Numbered from the stretch's first letter, positions 1 through 7,486 are shown. The stretch: 30,883 nt of DNA from Prevotella sp. UBA7764 (GCA_002481295.1 DLDU01000034.1:1-30883), one strand, 5' to 3'. Program-made: numbers and translations. Notes: generated by a model not told the origin, from the sequence alone.

Positions 1-1343
1 AGATGTCGCAACTGTGCCAGCATAATGAGGGCGCAGCCTAACATCGTGATGGTGATGATGTTCTGAAAGACGATGAACACACGGCTGAGCACCATCTTGG
101 TCTGATGTACAAAGGTACCTTTGATAATCTCAATGGGTTTCACGCGCGAGGTGATGAGGCCGGGGATGATGCCCGACAACGTACCGATGACGACGATAAG
201 CAACAGCGAAAGACCAATACAAGCCAGACTAAACAACCGGGAGACCTGCAGCGTGGTGTCAAGCTGATGGCCCATGACCGGTGCGAAAGCCACGGCCAAC
301 AACAAAGCCACCATCCAAGCCACAAGGCAGAGCAGCGTGCTCTCGGCCACGAGCTTGGCAAAGACACGGCGCCGTGTGGCCCCAAAGAGCTGGCGGGTAG
401 CCATCTCGCGGGCACGACGTCCGGAGATGGCAACGGTGAGGTTGATGTAGTTGGTCACGGCAAAGAGCAGGATGAGGAGCGTGGCCACCATCAGGATGTT
501 AATGAGCGTGGGATTGCCACGACGCGTAACGTCGTTGTTAGTGTCTAACTTGGAGAGGTAGAGATGAGAGAAAGGAGTGGTAAAGACTTCGCATTTCCAA
601 CTCTCTTGGAAGTGTGGCCAGAAAGTGCTGATGAACTTAGTCAGTTCATGCGACCTGCCTATGAAGGAATGACCGGGACGCATGAGCAGGAAGACACTGC
701 TCCCCGTGTAATTGATGCTGCCTTTGACGAAGAACTCGTCGGAGTTGGCCATATTGTACAACTTGGCCTGAGAGAAGTTCGTCAGCATATCGGTATGACA
801 GAACACGGTATTGTCCAAGTCCTGCATGATGCCGGTCACACGGAAACGTATGGTGTCGTCGATTGTCACGGTCTGCCCCATGGGATCGGCCGAGCCAAAC
901 AACTTGCGGGCGAAGCTCTCGGTGAGCACGGCACTGTTGTCGGCGGTCAGACAACTATTGCGGTCGCCCTTGAGCAACTTGTAGTCAAAGACATGAAAGA
1001 AAGTGGTGTCAGCACTCAGTAAGGATGCTGACAAGTAATCACCGCCACAACTGACCCAAGTACCGTTATGACATACGCCACAAGCACTCTCTATCTCTGG
1101 ATAGTGCTTGCGCAACTGCGTTTCCACATAGTGGTGGATACCCTCACAAGCATCAGTGCCATCAAACGACATGCCCAGCGCTTCTATCCGGTCGGCATTG
1201 GCCACCTGCTTGTCGATGCTCTTCTCCTGCCAGGTGTAGAGGCCGATGAGCATCACGAACATCAGCGACACGCTGAGGCCAAAGAAGTTGATAAGGGTGT
1301 AGCCCTTGTTACGGGAAAGGAAAACGAAATAGCTCTTCATCAT
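1..1343 (-). CDS. FtsX/MacB-like ABC transporter permease, partial (C-terminus beyond the left edge)
   Basis: Reading the minus strand from ATG at 1343 gives one open frame of about 447 codons to the window edge. It shows a membrane segment near residues 15-37, a long extracytoplasmic MacB-like domain (about 45-265), and an FtsX core of three membrane segments (about 278-382) with the typical cytoplasmic stretch RRAREMATRQLFGATRRR. A further membrane segment near residues 418-440 starts what is probably a second FtsX module, so the full protein is likely about 750-800 residues. Such permeases work with an ABC ATPase, an adaptor and an outer membrane factor to export drugs, peptides or lipids. 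The start overlaps the stop of the adaptor gene by 4 bp (ATGA), which implies translational coupling. The substrate cannot be told from sequence, and no ATPase gene is visible inside the window. Confidence 0.88.
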   Translation of the reverse strand, partial: MMKSYFVFLSRNKGYTLINFFGLSVSLMFVMLIGLYTWQEKSIDKQVANADRIEALGMSFDGTDACEGIHHYVETQLRKHYPEIESACGVCHNGTWVSCGGDYLSASLLSADTTFFHVFDYKLLKGDRNSCLTADNSAVLTESFARKLFGSADPMGQTVTIDDTIRFRVTGIMQDLDNTVFCHTDMLTNFSQAKLYNMANSDEFFVKGSINYTGSSVFLLMRPGHSFIGRSHELTKFISTFWPHFQESWKCEVFTTPFSHLYLSKLDTNNDVTRRGNPTLINILMVATLLILLFAVTNYINLTVAISGRRAREMATRQLFGATRRRVFAKLVAESTLLCLVAWMVALLLAVAFAPVMGHQLDTTLQVSRLFSLACIGLSLLLIVVIGTLSGIIPGLITSRVKPIEIIKGTFVHQTKMVLSRVFIVFQNIITITMLGCALIMLAQLRH

Positions 1344-2593
1344 TTTATCTTCAGTTCTTTGTAATCCTTGTAACTCTCATATCCACTCACGATGACGCGC
1401 TCGCCGGGCTCCAGCCCTTCCAACACCTCATAGTACTGCGGGTTCTGTCGTCCGATGCGTATGTTGCGGCGATAGGCTTTATGGCCGGAAGCATCGAGCA
1501 CGAAGATCCACGAGCCGCCGGTGGTGCTGTAGAACGTACCCTTGGGGATGATGATGGCCTTCTTCGACTCGCCGAGCTGCAAGTCGATGTAGTAGGTCTG
1601 TCCCGTACGGATGTTCTGTGGACGGTCGCCACGGAAGATGAAGTCAATCTTGTTGCGGCCGTCGTGCACCTCAGGATAGACCTTGCGCACCTCTAAGCGG
1701 TAGGTTCTGCCGTTCTGCGTGAACGTGGCGGCGAGTCCAGCGTGTACGCGGTCGATGTAGTGCTCATCCACTTGTGCCTCCACCTTATAGTCGCTAAGGT
1801 CGTTGATGACGCCAATCTTCTGTCCCGGCGTAATGCTCTGTCCCAGTTCCACGTCGAGCAGTCCCACCTCGCCGTCGATGGAGGAACGTACATCGAGCTT
1901 GGCCTTACGCTGCCTGACGAGTTCCACGTTGCGCTGCATCGAAGCCAGGTTGTCGCTCATCTGGTTCATCTGTGCCCTCCGCATCTGTGCGCTCTTGCTG
2001 AGTCGCTGACGAATGAGGCTATTCTTCTCCACGGCGAGCCGATAGTCTTCCTTGGCCTTGAGATAGTCCTCACGCGAGTTGAGCTGTTCTTTCTGCAAGG
2101 CGGTCTGATGGCTCAATGCCCGTTTCTTGGTCTGCACATCCATAGCAAGCTGGGCGGCTTCCGTGCGGTTGTTGAGCTGTTCCTGTTCCATGGAGAGCTG
2201 TGTATTGCGCAGCATGTCCTGCTTCTCGGCCAATTCGCTCTCGGCGTTGAGTATCTCAAGGTCGAGGTTGGAGTTGCTCAGCCTTACGATGACGTCGCCC
2301 TTGTGCACCTTCGAACCTTCGTCAACGACCTTCTCTACCACGGTACCACCTTCTTCAGGAGAGATCTGTACCACTTGGATTGGCACCACATTGCCGTCCA
2401 CACTGACATAGTCGTTGAACCGTGCGTTCTCGACGGTGGCAATGCTCAGCCCACGTTCGTCGACCTGCAACGATGAGGTGAAGTTGCTCTGAGCCAGCCA
2501 GACCAACAGCGCAATGACGATTACGCCTCCACCTATCCACGGCCAGTACTTGCGCGGCACGCGGTATTTCTTCTTCTTGATTTCTATATCCAT
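1340..2593 (-). CDS. HlyD/MacA-family periplasmic adaptor subunit of efflux pump
   Basis: This 417-residue protein has a lysine-rich N-terminus, one membrane anchor (about residues 17-36), a split biotinyl-lipoyl domain (first half about 65-105, second about 235-265), a long coiled-coil hairpin rich in E, Q, K and R (about 108-230), a beta-barrel region (about 270-350) and a membrane-proximal domain ending in GLEPGERVIVSGYES. This is the usual membrane fusion protein layout; its role is to bridge an inner membrane ABC permease and a TolC-type channel. It lies 34 bp downstream of the outer membrane factor and overlaps the permease by 4 bp, so the three genes form one operon. Product class is secure; the cargo is unknown. 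Confidence 0.93.
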   Translation of the reverse strand: MDIEIKKKKYRVPRKYWPWIGGGVIVIALLVWLAQSNFTSSLQVDERGLSIATVENARFNDYVSVDGNVVPIQVVQISPEEGGTVVEKVVDEGSKVHKGDVIVRLSNSNLDLEILNAESELAEKQDMLRNTQLSMEQEQLNNRTEAAQLAMDVQTKKRALSHQTALQKEQLNSREDYLKAKEDYRLAVEKNSLIRQRLSKSAQMRRAQMNQMSDNLASMQRNVELVRQRKAKLDVRSSIDGEVGLLDVELGQSITPGQKIGVINDLSDYKVEAQVDEHYIDRVHAGLAATFTQNGRTYRLEVRKVYPEVHDGRNKIDFIFRGDRPQNIRTGQTYYIDLQLGESKKAIIIPKGTFYSTTGGSWIFVLDASGHKAYRRNIRIGRQNPQYYEVLEGLEPGERVIVSGYESYKDYKELKIK

Positions 2594-2621
2594 AATATAT
2601 ATGTGTCTAACTCTTAAGTAA

Positions 2622-2649
2622 TAACTCCTAATTCCTAACTCCTAACTCT
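2622..2649. repeat. Tandem heptamer repeat (TAACTCC x4)
   Basis: Four adjacent 7-bp units (TAACTCC, TAATTCC, TAACTCC, TAACTCT) span the 3' end of the tolC-like gene. The stop codon of that gene lies within the array and the last residues of the protein are encoded by it. The function is unknown. Confidence 0.7.
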
Positions 2650-3977
2650 CCTGTGACATAATAGTTGACGAGTCGTGCCTTCAGTGCCAGCATCATCTCG
2701 CTTTGCAACAGCAGCAGGCGACTTTGCAAGAGCGTCTGCGCCGTGGTGTGCAGGTCATAGACGCTGAGCATGCCTTCCTCGTATTTGCGACTGGAGAGAT
2801 GATGCGCCAACGAGTCGGAGGCCACCTTGCGCTGCAACTGCTCCACCTCACGGGCGTAGCCACGGTAGTCGAGTACAGCCTGCAACGCATCGTCGTGCTG
2901 CTTGCGACGCGCGTCGGCAAGGTCGAGTTGTGCTTCCTGCCAGTCGGTCTTGGCCCGCCGGGCTCTGTTCCACGACGAAGCGTTGAAGATAGGAATGGAG
3001 AGCGTCATGTAGACATACTCACCCATGTTGTTGCGGAACTGTGAACCGAAGCCCTCTGCTTTGTAGCCTGCAGTGAGGTTCTTGTAATAGTTGGTAGCCA
3101 CGCCACCTCCCAAAGATAGTTTAGGAAGCAAGGCGGCCCGTTGTATCTTCCACTCCATGCGTGCGTGCTCCGCCTTCGCCGCTGCTACCGTCACGGCGGG
3201 ACGCTCAGCGAGGAAGAAGCCGTGGCGCATGAGACTATCACAAGCTGTTCGGCTGGCAGGAAGAGTGGCAGCCGCTTGGACATCCACGGGCAGAGCGCTT
3301 ACAGCAAGGCTATCGCCGGCCGGGAAGTTCATCGCAGTCTTCAAATCGTTCAGAGCTTTGTCTGCAAGATGACGCTGGTGGAGCAGGTTATACTCGTCCT
3401 CAGCAACTTGGCTCTCTACCTGCACCACATCGGGACGGCTCTTCTCTCCCAACTCAAAGAGTCGCTGCGTCTTCACCAACAGCGCCTTGGAGTCGCGCCA
3501 TTTCTCTTCGGCCAGAGCTATGGAGCGACGGGTGTACACAGCGTCGACGTATTTCTCCATAACCGTGATGGCCTTGTCGTCGCGTGCCTGCTGCACGGCC
3601 GACTGTGCCGATGCTCTGTCGAGACGGGCCTGACAGAAAGCGTTCCAGATGGCACCGCCGTCGAAAAGCGTCACCGACGCGCCGAGCTGATAGTAGTTGT
3701 TGAACGTGGTGACATTATTATAGGTATTGGTCTCCGGGTCGATGTTGCGTCCCCAGCTGTACTGTCCGCTGACTTCTGCCGACACACTGGGCAGAAAATT
3801 GAGCAGCGACGTACGGTAGTCGGCGCGTTTCTGCTCCTGTTCCAGCGTCTGCCGTCTCACCTCGGAGGCGTGCTCTTGGGCGTAGGCAATGCAGCGGGCG
3901 AGGGGCCACGACTCCTGTCCTTGGACGCTCAGGCTCACAAAGAAGCCCATGATGAGGATATAATGCTTTGTTTTCAT
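2628..3977 (-). CDS. TolC-family outer membrane efflux protein
   Basis: The protein of about 449 residues starts with a signal peptide (MKTKHYILIMGFFVSLSVQG, cleavage probably after VQG), followed by two outer-membrane-efflux-protein repeats rich in long alpha helices, for example the QVESQVAEDEYNLLHQR stretch and its counterpart near the C-terminus. It forms the trimeric outer membrane channel of the pump. The open frame extends upstream to a TTG at 4007, but that codon lies inside the -24 element of a sigma-54-like promoter and would put a charged extension before the signal peptide, so I chose ATG at 3977. The predicted transcript leader is then only about 3 nt. The last codons (GELGVRN) are formed by an intergenic heptamer repeat that runs into the gene end. 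First gene of the efflux operon. Confidence 0.92.
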   Translation of the reverse strand: MKTKHYILIMGFFVSLSVQGQESWPLARCIAYAQEHASEVRRQTLEQEQKRADYRTSLLNFLPSVSAEVSGQYSWGRNIDPETNTYNNVTTFNNYYQLGASVTLFDGGAIWNAFCQARLDRASAQSAVQQARDDKAITVMEKYVDAVYTRRSIALAEEKWRDSKALLVKTQRLFELGEKSRPDVVQVESQVAEDEYNLLHQRHLADKALNDLKTAMNFPAGDSLAVSALPVDVQAAATLPASRTACDSLMRHGFFLAERPAVTVAAAKAEHARMEWKIQRAALLPKLSLGGGVATNYYKNLTAGYKAEGFGSQFRNNMGEYVYMTLSIPIFNASSWNRARRAKTDWQEAQLDLADARRKQHDDALQAVLDYRGYAREVEQLQRKVASDSLAHHLSSRKYEEGMLSVYDLHTTAQTLLQSRLLLLQSEMMLALKARLVNYYVTGELGVRN

Positions 3978-3990
3978 ACACCGTAGACAA

Positions 3991-4007
3991 TGCCAATGGC
4001 GTGCCAA
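3991..4007 (-). promoter_or_regulatory. Predicted sigma-54 (-24/-12) promoter of the efflux operon
   Basis: The minus strand reads TTGGCACGCCATTGGCA. Against the RpoN consensus TGGCAC-N5-TTGCA there is one mismatch, and the invariant GG (-24) and GC (-12) have the correct spacing. The predicted transcription start is near 3980, only about 3 nt before the ATG at 3977, which is unusually short and is the main weakness of the call. An NtrC-type activator gene at 4871 and paired dyads upstream support it. Confidence 0.68.
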
Positions 4008-4060
4008 AAACGTAAGTCGCTGTTTATTAGACTTCTGAAAGATATTGCCTCAAATACCAG

Positions 4061-4077
4061 TGTACAATTATTGGACA
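4061..4077. promoter_or_regulatory. Enhancer-like dyad 1 (predicted NtrC-type activator site)
   Basis: TGTACAATTATTGGACA is an imperfect inverted repeat (TGTACAA / TGTCCAA around a 3-bp spacer). It closely matches a second copy centred 22 bp away. Its centre lies about 90 bp upstream of the predicted sigma-54 start site, a normal distance for an enhancer-binding protein. Confidence 0.6.
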
Positions 4078-4082
4078 CTCGC

Positions 4083-4099
4083 TGTACAAGAATTAGACA
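4083..4099. promoter_or_regulatory. Enhancer-like dyad 2 (predicted NtrC-type activator site)
   Basis: TGTACAAGAATTAGACA has the same structure as dyad 1 (13 of 17 bases identical). The 22-bp centre-to-centre distance is two helical turns, so both would be bound on one face of the DNA, as expected for cooperative dimers of an activator. Confidence 0.6.
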
Positions 4100-4158
4100 C
4101 CGTCAATCGCTTACCTCGCCTTCACGCGAGCAATAATGAAGAAAAAGTCTTGAAAGAA

Positions 4159-4190
4159 TTTGTTAGTGCAACTAATATTAGTTACTTTTG
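4159..4190 (+). promoter_or_regulatory. Bacteroidetes-type promoter of hicAB
   Basis: A TTTG at 4159-4162 is followed after 20 bp by TACTTTTG at 4183-4190, an exact fit to the TTTG / TAnnTTTG promoter used by the primary sigma factor in Bacteroidetes. Transcription would start about 4197, leaving a leader of roughly 14 nt before the hicA ATG at 4211. Confidence 0.75.
4170..4183. promoter_or_regulatory. Palindromic operator in the hicAB promoter
   Basis: AACTAATATTAGTT is a perfect 14-bp palindrome lying between the -33 and -7 elements. Its position is ideal for repression by the HicB DNA-binding domain, which is the known mode of HicAB autoregulation; the binding itself is inferred. Confidence 0.65.
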
Positions 4191-4210
4191 TAGCAGAAAA
4201 TAGATACACC

Positions 4211-4477
4211 ATGAACAAGCAAGATAAACTCTTGAAACGTTTCTATAATTTGCCGAGAGACTTTACCTTTGATGAAATGGTAAGTTTATTTAGGCAATTT
4301 GACTTCCATGTGCAAAACAAAGGTACAACATCTGGTTCCAGAATTATCTTTGTTAATGACAATAATGGAGACAGCTACATTATGCACAGGCCTCATCCAT
4401 CAAACATCATCAAGGGCTATGTCATGCATCAAGTATATAATTATCTAACAGCAAAGGGATATATTAAAAGCAAATAG
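4211..4477 (+). CDS. hicA: HicA-family mRNA interferase toxin
   Basis: The 88-residue protein (from ATG 4211) has the HicA double-stranded-RNA-binding-like fold signature: an N-terminal helix pair (KLLKRFYNLPRDFTFDEMVSLF), a GTTSGSRIIFVN strand pair, and the conserved catalytic histidine context YIMHRPHP followed by the C-terminal helix. Toxins of this family cleave mRNA and tRNA-like RNA until bound by HicB. The frame extends to an upstream ATG at 4160, but that start lies inside the promoter and operator, so ATG 4211 is correct. The gene is clearly AT-richer than its neighbours, which fits horizontal acquisition. hicB follows after 12 bp. Confidence 0.88.
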   Translation: MNKQDKLLKRFYNLPRDFTFDEMVSLFRQFDFHVQNKGTTSGSRIIFVNDNNGDSYIMHRPHPSNIIKGYVMHQVYNYLTAKGYIKSK

Positions 4478-4489
4478 GAGGAAAGCATT

Positions 4490-4831
4490 ATGGGAACTAT
4501 GAAATACAAAGGCTACACCGGAAGTGTAGACTATAGTGAAGAAGACAATTGCCTCTATGGAGCTGTATTAGGCATGAGCCACGACGCAATCACCTACGAG
4601 GGAAAAGATGTAGACGAACTTCGCAAGGACTTTGAAGGTGCCGTGGATGACTATATCGAAAGTTGTAAGGCACAAGGCAGGGCACCTCGCAAGCCCTATA
4701 GCGGCAATTTGAATGTACGGCTAACACCAGAAATCCATAGTAGAATAGCCACCATTGCGCAACAGACCGGTACCACGATAAATAATTATATTCGTCAAAC
4801 ACTGGCGAAAGCTGTAGGAATAACCTTGTAA
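4490..4831 (+). CDS. hicB: HicB-family antitoxin with ribbon-helix-helix domain
   Basis: The 113-residue protein starts with the degenerate RNase H-like HicB fold (MKYKGYTGSVDYSEEDNCLY, then a VLGMSHDAITYEGKDVDELR stretch) that neutralises HicA. It ends in a ribbon-helix-helix DNA-binding domain (about residues 74-112) with LNVRLTPEIHSRIATIAQQ and a TTINNYIRQTL helix. The ATG is preceded by AGGAGG, a strong Shine-Dalgarno sequence that is rare in this phylum and would favour an excess of antitoxin over toxin. It very probably binds the palindrome in front of hicA. Only 39 bp separate it from the response regulator gene, with no visible promoter between, so read-through is possible. Confidence 0.9.
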   Translation: MGTMKYKGYTGSVDYSEEDNCLYGAVLGMSHDAITYEGKDVDELRKDFEGAVDDYIESCKAQGRAPRKPYSGNLNVRLTPEIHSRIATIAQQTGTTINNYIRQTLAKAVGITL

Positions 4832-4870
4832 AAGGCTGCAATAGCATAAAAGCTATAAGCAAGAAGCACC

Positions 4871-6196
4871 ATGAAACACGGCACACTACTTGTCGTCGAC
4901 GACAACCGTAACATCCTCACCACGGTGAAGATGGTGACCGAGCAGACCTTTGAGCGCATCATCTGCCTGGCCAGTCCCTCAAGCCTCCTCACCCGACTGC
5001 GTGAGGACCAGCCCGACGTGGTGCTGCTCGACATGAATTTCCACAGCGGTATCAACAACGGCAACGAGGGACTCTATTGGCTCAGGGAGATCAAGAAAGC
5101 ACGACCACAGACCGCCGTCGTGCTCTTCACCGCCTACGCCGATATAGAGTTGGCCGTGACAGGCTTGAAGGATGGGGCCGCCGACTTCATCGTCAAGCCC
5201 TTCGACAACCACCAACTCATAGAGAAACTCACCGACGCTTACCAAAAGACGAGGAAGAAGAAACCAACCATTACGGCAGTGTCGGAGATGATATGGGGCA
5301 CCTCGCCCGCCATGAGACACTTACGCGACATGGTGGAGAAGGTGGCGGGCACTGACGCCAACATTCTCATCACCGGCGAGAACGGTACGGGTAAAGAGGT
5401 TCTTGCCAAAGAGATACACCAACTCTCGAAACGCGCTGGCAAAGCACTGATGCCCATCGACCTGGGAGCCGTCACGGAGACGCTCTTCGAGAGTGAGCTC
5501 TTTGGTTATGTCAAAGGGGCCTTTACCGACGCCAAGACCGACAAGCCCGGTAAGTTTGAGCTCGCTGAGGGCGGCACGCTCTTTCTCGACGAGATCGGCA
5601 ACCTCAGCTATGCGCTACAAGCCAAACTACTCACCGCCCTGCAACGGCGCACTATCGTCAGAGTAGGCGGCAGCAAGCCAATACCCATTGACGTGCGTGT
5701 CGTCTGTGCCACGAACCGCAACTTGGAGGAGATGGTGCGACAAGGAGCTTTCCGCGAAGACCTGCTCTACCGCATCAACACCATCCAACTCCACTTGCCA
5801 CCTCTACGTGAGCGCACGGGCGACATCATGACCTATGCCGGTTCTTTCCTTCACCGCTATGCCCACCTATATAATAAGGAGGGAATGACATTTGCGCCTG
5901 ATACCCAAGAGAAGATAGAGCACTTGCCATGGTACGGCAACATCCGTGAGCTGCAACATGCAGTGGAGAAGGCCGTCATTCTCTCTGACGGCACGACGAT
6001 ACGTCCCGACGACATTGAAGGTTCGGCTACGACACGCCCTCAACCGACCAACGACATCCAACGACTCGACGACATGGAGCGCGAGATGATTGCCAAAGCC
6101 ATTACGGAATGCGAGGGAAACCTCTCACATGTCGCCTCACAGTTAGGCATCTCTAGGCAGACGCTTTACAACAAGATGAAGAAGTACGGGATATAG
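4871..6196 (+). CDS. NtrC-family sigma-54-dependent response regulator
   Basis: The 441-residue protein has three domains: a receiver domain (about 1-125, acidic pair D10/D11, phosphoacceptor D54 in VVLLDMNF, K109), an AAA+ sigma-54 activation domain (about 140-375) with Walker A GENGTGKE (169-176), Walker B GTLFLDEIGN (235-244), sensor I CATNR and an arginine-finger region, and a C-terminal Fis-type helix-turn-helix (about 405-441, SQLGISRQTLYNKMKKYG). The loop that contacts sigma-54 reads GAFTDA instead of the classical GAFTGA. It should open RpoN promoters when phosphorylated by the histidine kinase downstream. The best target in the window is the efflux operon, which has a sigma-54-like promoter with two dyads. 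Confidence 0.95.
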   Translation: MKHGTLLVVDDNRNILTTVKMVTEQTFERIICLASPSSLLTRLREDQPDVVLLDMNFHSGINNGNEGLYWLREIKKARPQTAVVLFTAYADIELAVTGLKDGAADFIVKPFDNHQLIEKLTDAYQKTRKKKPTITAVSEMIWGTSPAMRHLRDMVEKVAGTDANILITGENGTGKEVLAKEIHQLSKRAGKALMPIDLGAVTETLFESELFGYVKGAFTDAKTDKPGKFELAEGGTLFLDEIGNLSYALQAKLLTALQRRTIVRVGGSKPIPIDVRVVCATNRNLEEMVRQGAFREDLLYRINTIQLHLPPLRERTGDIMTYAGSFLHRYAHLYNKEGMTFAPDTQEKIEHLPWYGNIRELQHAVEKAVILSDGTTIRPDDIEGSATTRPQPTNDIQRLDDMEREMIAKAITECEGNLSHVASQLGISRQTLYNKMKKYGI

Positions 6197-6232
6197 CCCC
6201 CTCCCCAGTCCTCCCTAAAAGGCCCTCCCTAG

Positions 6233-6251
6233 CCCTCCCTAAAAGGGAGGG
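6233..6251 (+). repeat. GC-rich palindromic intergenic repeat, possible weak terminator
   Basis: A perfect 8-bp stem CCCTCCCT / AGGGAGGG with an AAA loop lies between the response regulator and kinase genes. It is preceded by partial copies (CCCTCCCTAAAAGG, CCTCCC) from about 6199, so the stretch looks like a dispersed intergenic repeat. No T-run follows the stem, so complete termination is unlikely, but it may lower kinase expression. Confidence 0.55.
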
Positions 6252-6337
6252 AAACAAGAAACCTATTAGGGTTGAACAAGCCACCGAGTATAGAGGGAGA
6301 CAAAACATCGGTTATATATGACACACCTTATATATAT

Positions 6338-7486
6338 ATGATACAGCCTGAATATTATATTCTGCTTGCCATTGCCGCCGTTATCATCGTGGTGTTGTTG
6401 GCAATGATCATCGTGCTGTGGCGGCGCAACCGCCGCACAGTGGGTAAGGTGGCCTTCCTGTTCAACGCCATCGACAACGGGGACTATGCCTTCCGCTACT
6501 CCGAAGACAGGAAAGGCGACGCGATGGTCAACAGGTCGCTCAATCGCATCAAGGAGATCCTGCAACACGCACGCAATGAACAGATAGAAAAGGAAAAGTA
6601 CTTTGAGCTCATCCTCGACTCGGTGGACACGGGCGTGCTGGTTGTCGACGAGGAGAGGGGACTGGTGCTGAGAAGCAACAATGCCGCACGCAAATTGTTG
6701 GACCGCGAAGCCATCACACACATCAGTCAAGTGAGTGACGCCTTGAAGAAGTTCTCCGTGCGCGAGACGCATACCATCCTGCAACAGCGTCGCGTGCGCA
6801 TCATCGCCTTCAGCGATATTGACGGTGAGTTGGCCAACCAGGAGATCGACTCGTGGGTACGCCTCATCCGTGTGCTCACCCATGAGATCATGAACACGCT
6901 CACGCCCGTCATCTCGCTCAGCGAAGCCCTGCTGCCACGGGCTGAAGGCGAACAGCACGAGGGACTGGAGGTGATCCACCAGACCAGCAAGGACTTGATT
7001 CGTTTCGTCGAGAACTACCGGCAGTTCACCCATGTGCCCACGCCACAGCCGTCGCCCTTTGACGTGAAGCCCTTCCTGCTACGAATGGTCACGCAAGTCA
7101 GGCCGCTTCTTCATCATGATGTGACGATTACGCTCAGCGTAGAGCCCGACTATCTCATGGTCTACGCCGACGAGGGACTCATCGTCCGTGTAGTGAGCAA
7201 CTTACTGAAAAACGCAGCCGAGGCCACCCGAGAGGGACAGCACATCAGCCTCCACGCCTTCTCCGACATCGATGAGTCGGTCGTCATCGACATCAGTGAC
7301 GACGGTGAGCCGATACCACCGGACATCGCCACGCATATCTTCATCCCTTTCTTCACCACTAAGGACGAAGGCAGCGGCATAGGACTTTCCATCTCACGAC
7401 AGATCATGCGGGTAAGCAATGGCTCCATCGCCCTCCTACCCGACCGCCACGACGGACAGACGACGTTCCGGCTGAGGTTTCAATAG
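6338..7486 (+). CDS. Sensor histidine kinase, NtrB-like, partner of the NtrC-type regulator
   Basis: From ATG 6338 the protein is 382 residues: one N-terminal membrane segment (about 5-28), a linker resembling HAMP, a PAS-like segment (about 88-160, LDSVDTGVLVVDEE), an H-box with phosphoacceptor H182 in THEIMNTLTP, and a HATPase domain with N-box NLLKNAAEA, G1 DDGEPIPPD and G2 GSGIGLSISRQ. A longer frame begins at a TTG at 6272, but it adds a non-conserved tail before the membrane segment. There is no extracytoplasmic sensor domain, so the signal is probably sensed in the membrane or cytoplasm. It lies 141 bp after the regulator gene, separated by a palindromic repeat. Confidence 0.92.
   Translation: MIQPEYYILLAIAAVIIVVLLAMIIVLWRRNRRTVGKVAFLFNAIDNGDYAFRYSEDRKGDAMVNRSLNRIKEILQHARNEQIEKEKYFELILDSVDTGVLVVDEERGLVLRSNNAARKLLDREAITHISQVSDALKKFSVRETHTILQQRRVRIIAFSDIDGELANQEIDSWVRLIRVLTHEIMNTLTPVISLSEALLPRAEGEQHEGLEVIHQTSKDLIRFVENYRQFTHVPTPQPSPFDVKPFLLRMVTQVRPLLHHDVTITLSVEPDYLMVYADEGLIVRVVSNLLKNAAEATREGQHISLHAFSDIDESVVIDISDDGEPIPPDIATHIFIPFFTTKDEGSGIGLSISRQIMRVSNGSIALLPDRHDGQTTFRLRFQ

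Noticed and set aside
105..1022. Plus-strand frames of 147 and 152 codons at the left edge
   Set aside because: The minus strand here is a continuous FtsX-type permease frame with membrane segments; the plus-strand translations are low-complexity shadows.
3978..4007. TTG start of the tolC-like gene at 4007
   Set aside because: It would place the start inside the -24 element and add a non-signal extension; ATG 3977 begins directly with a normal signal peptide.
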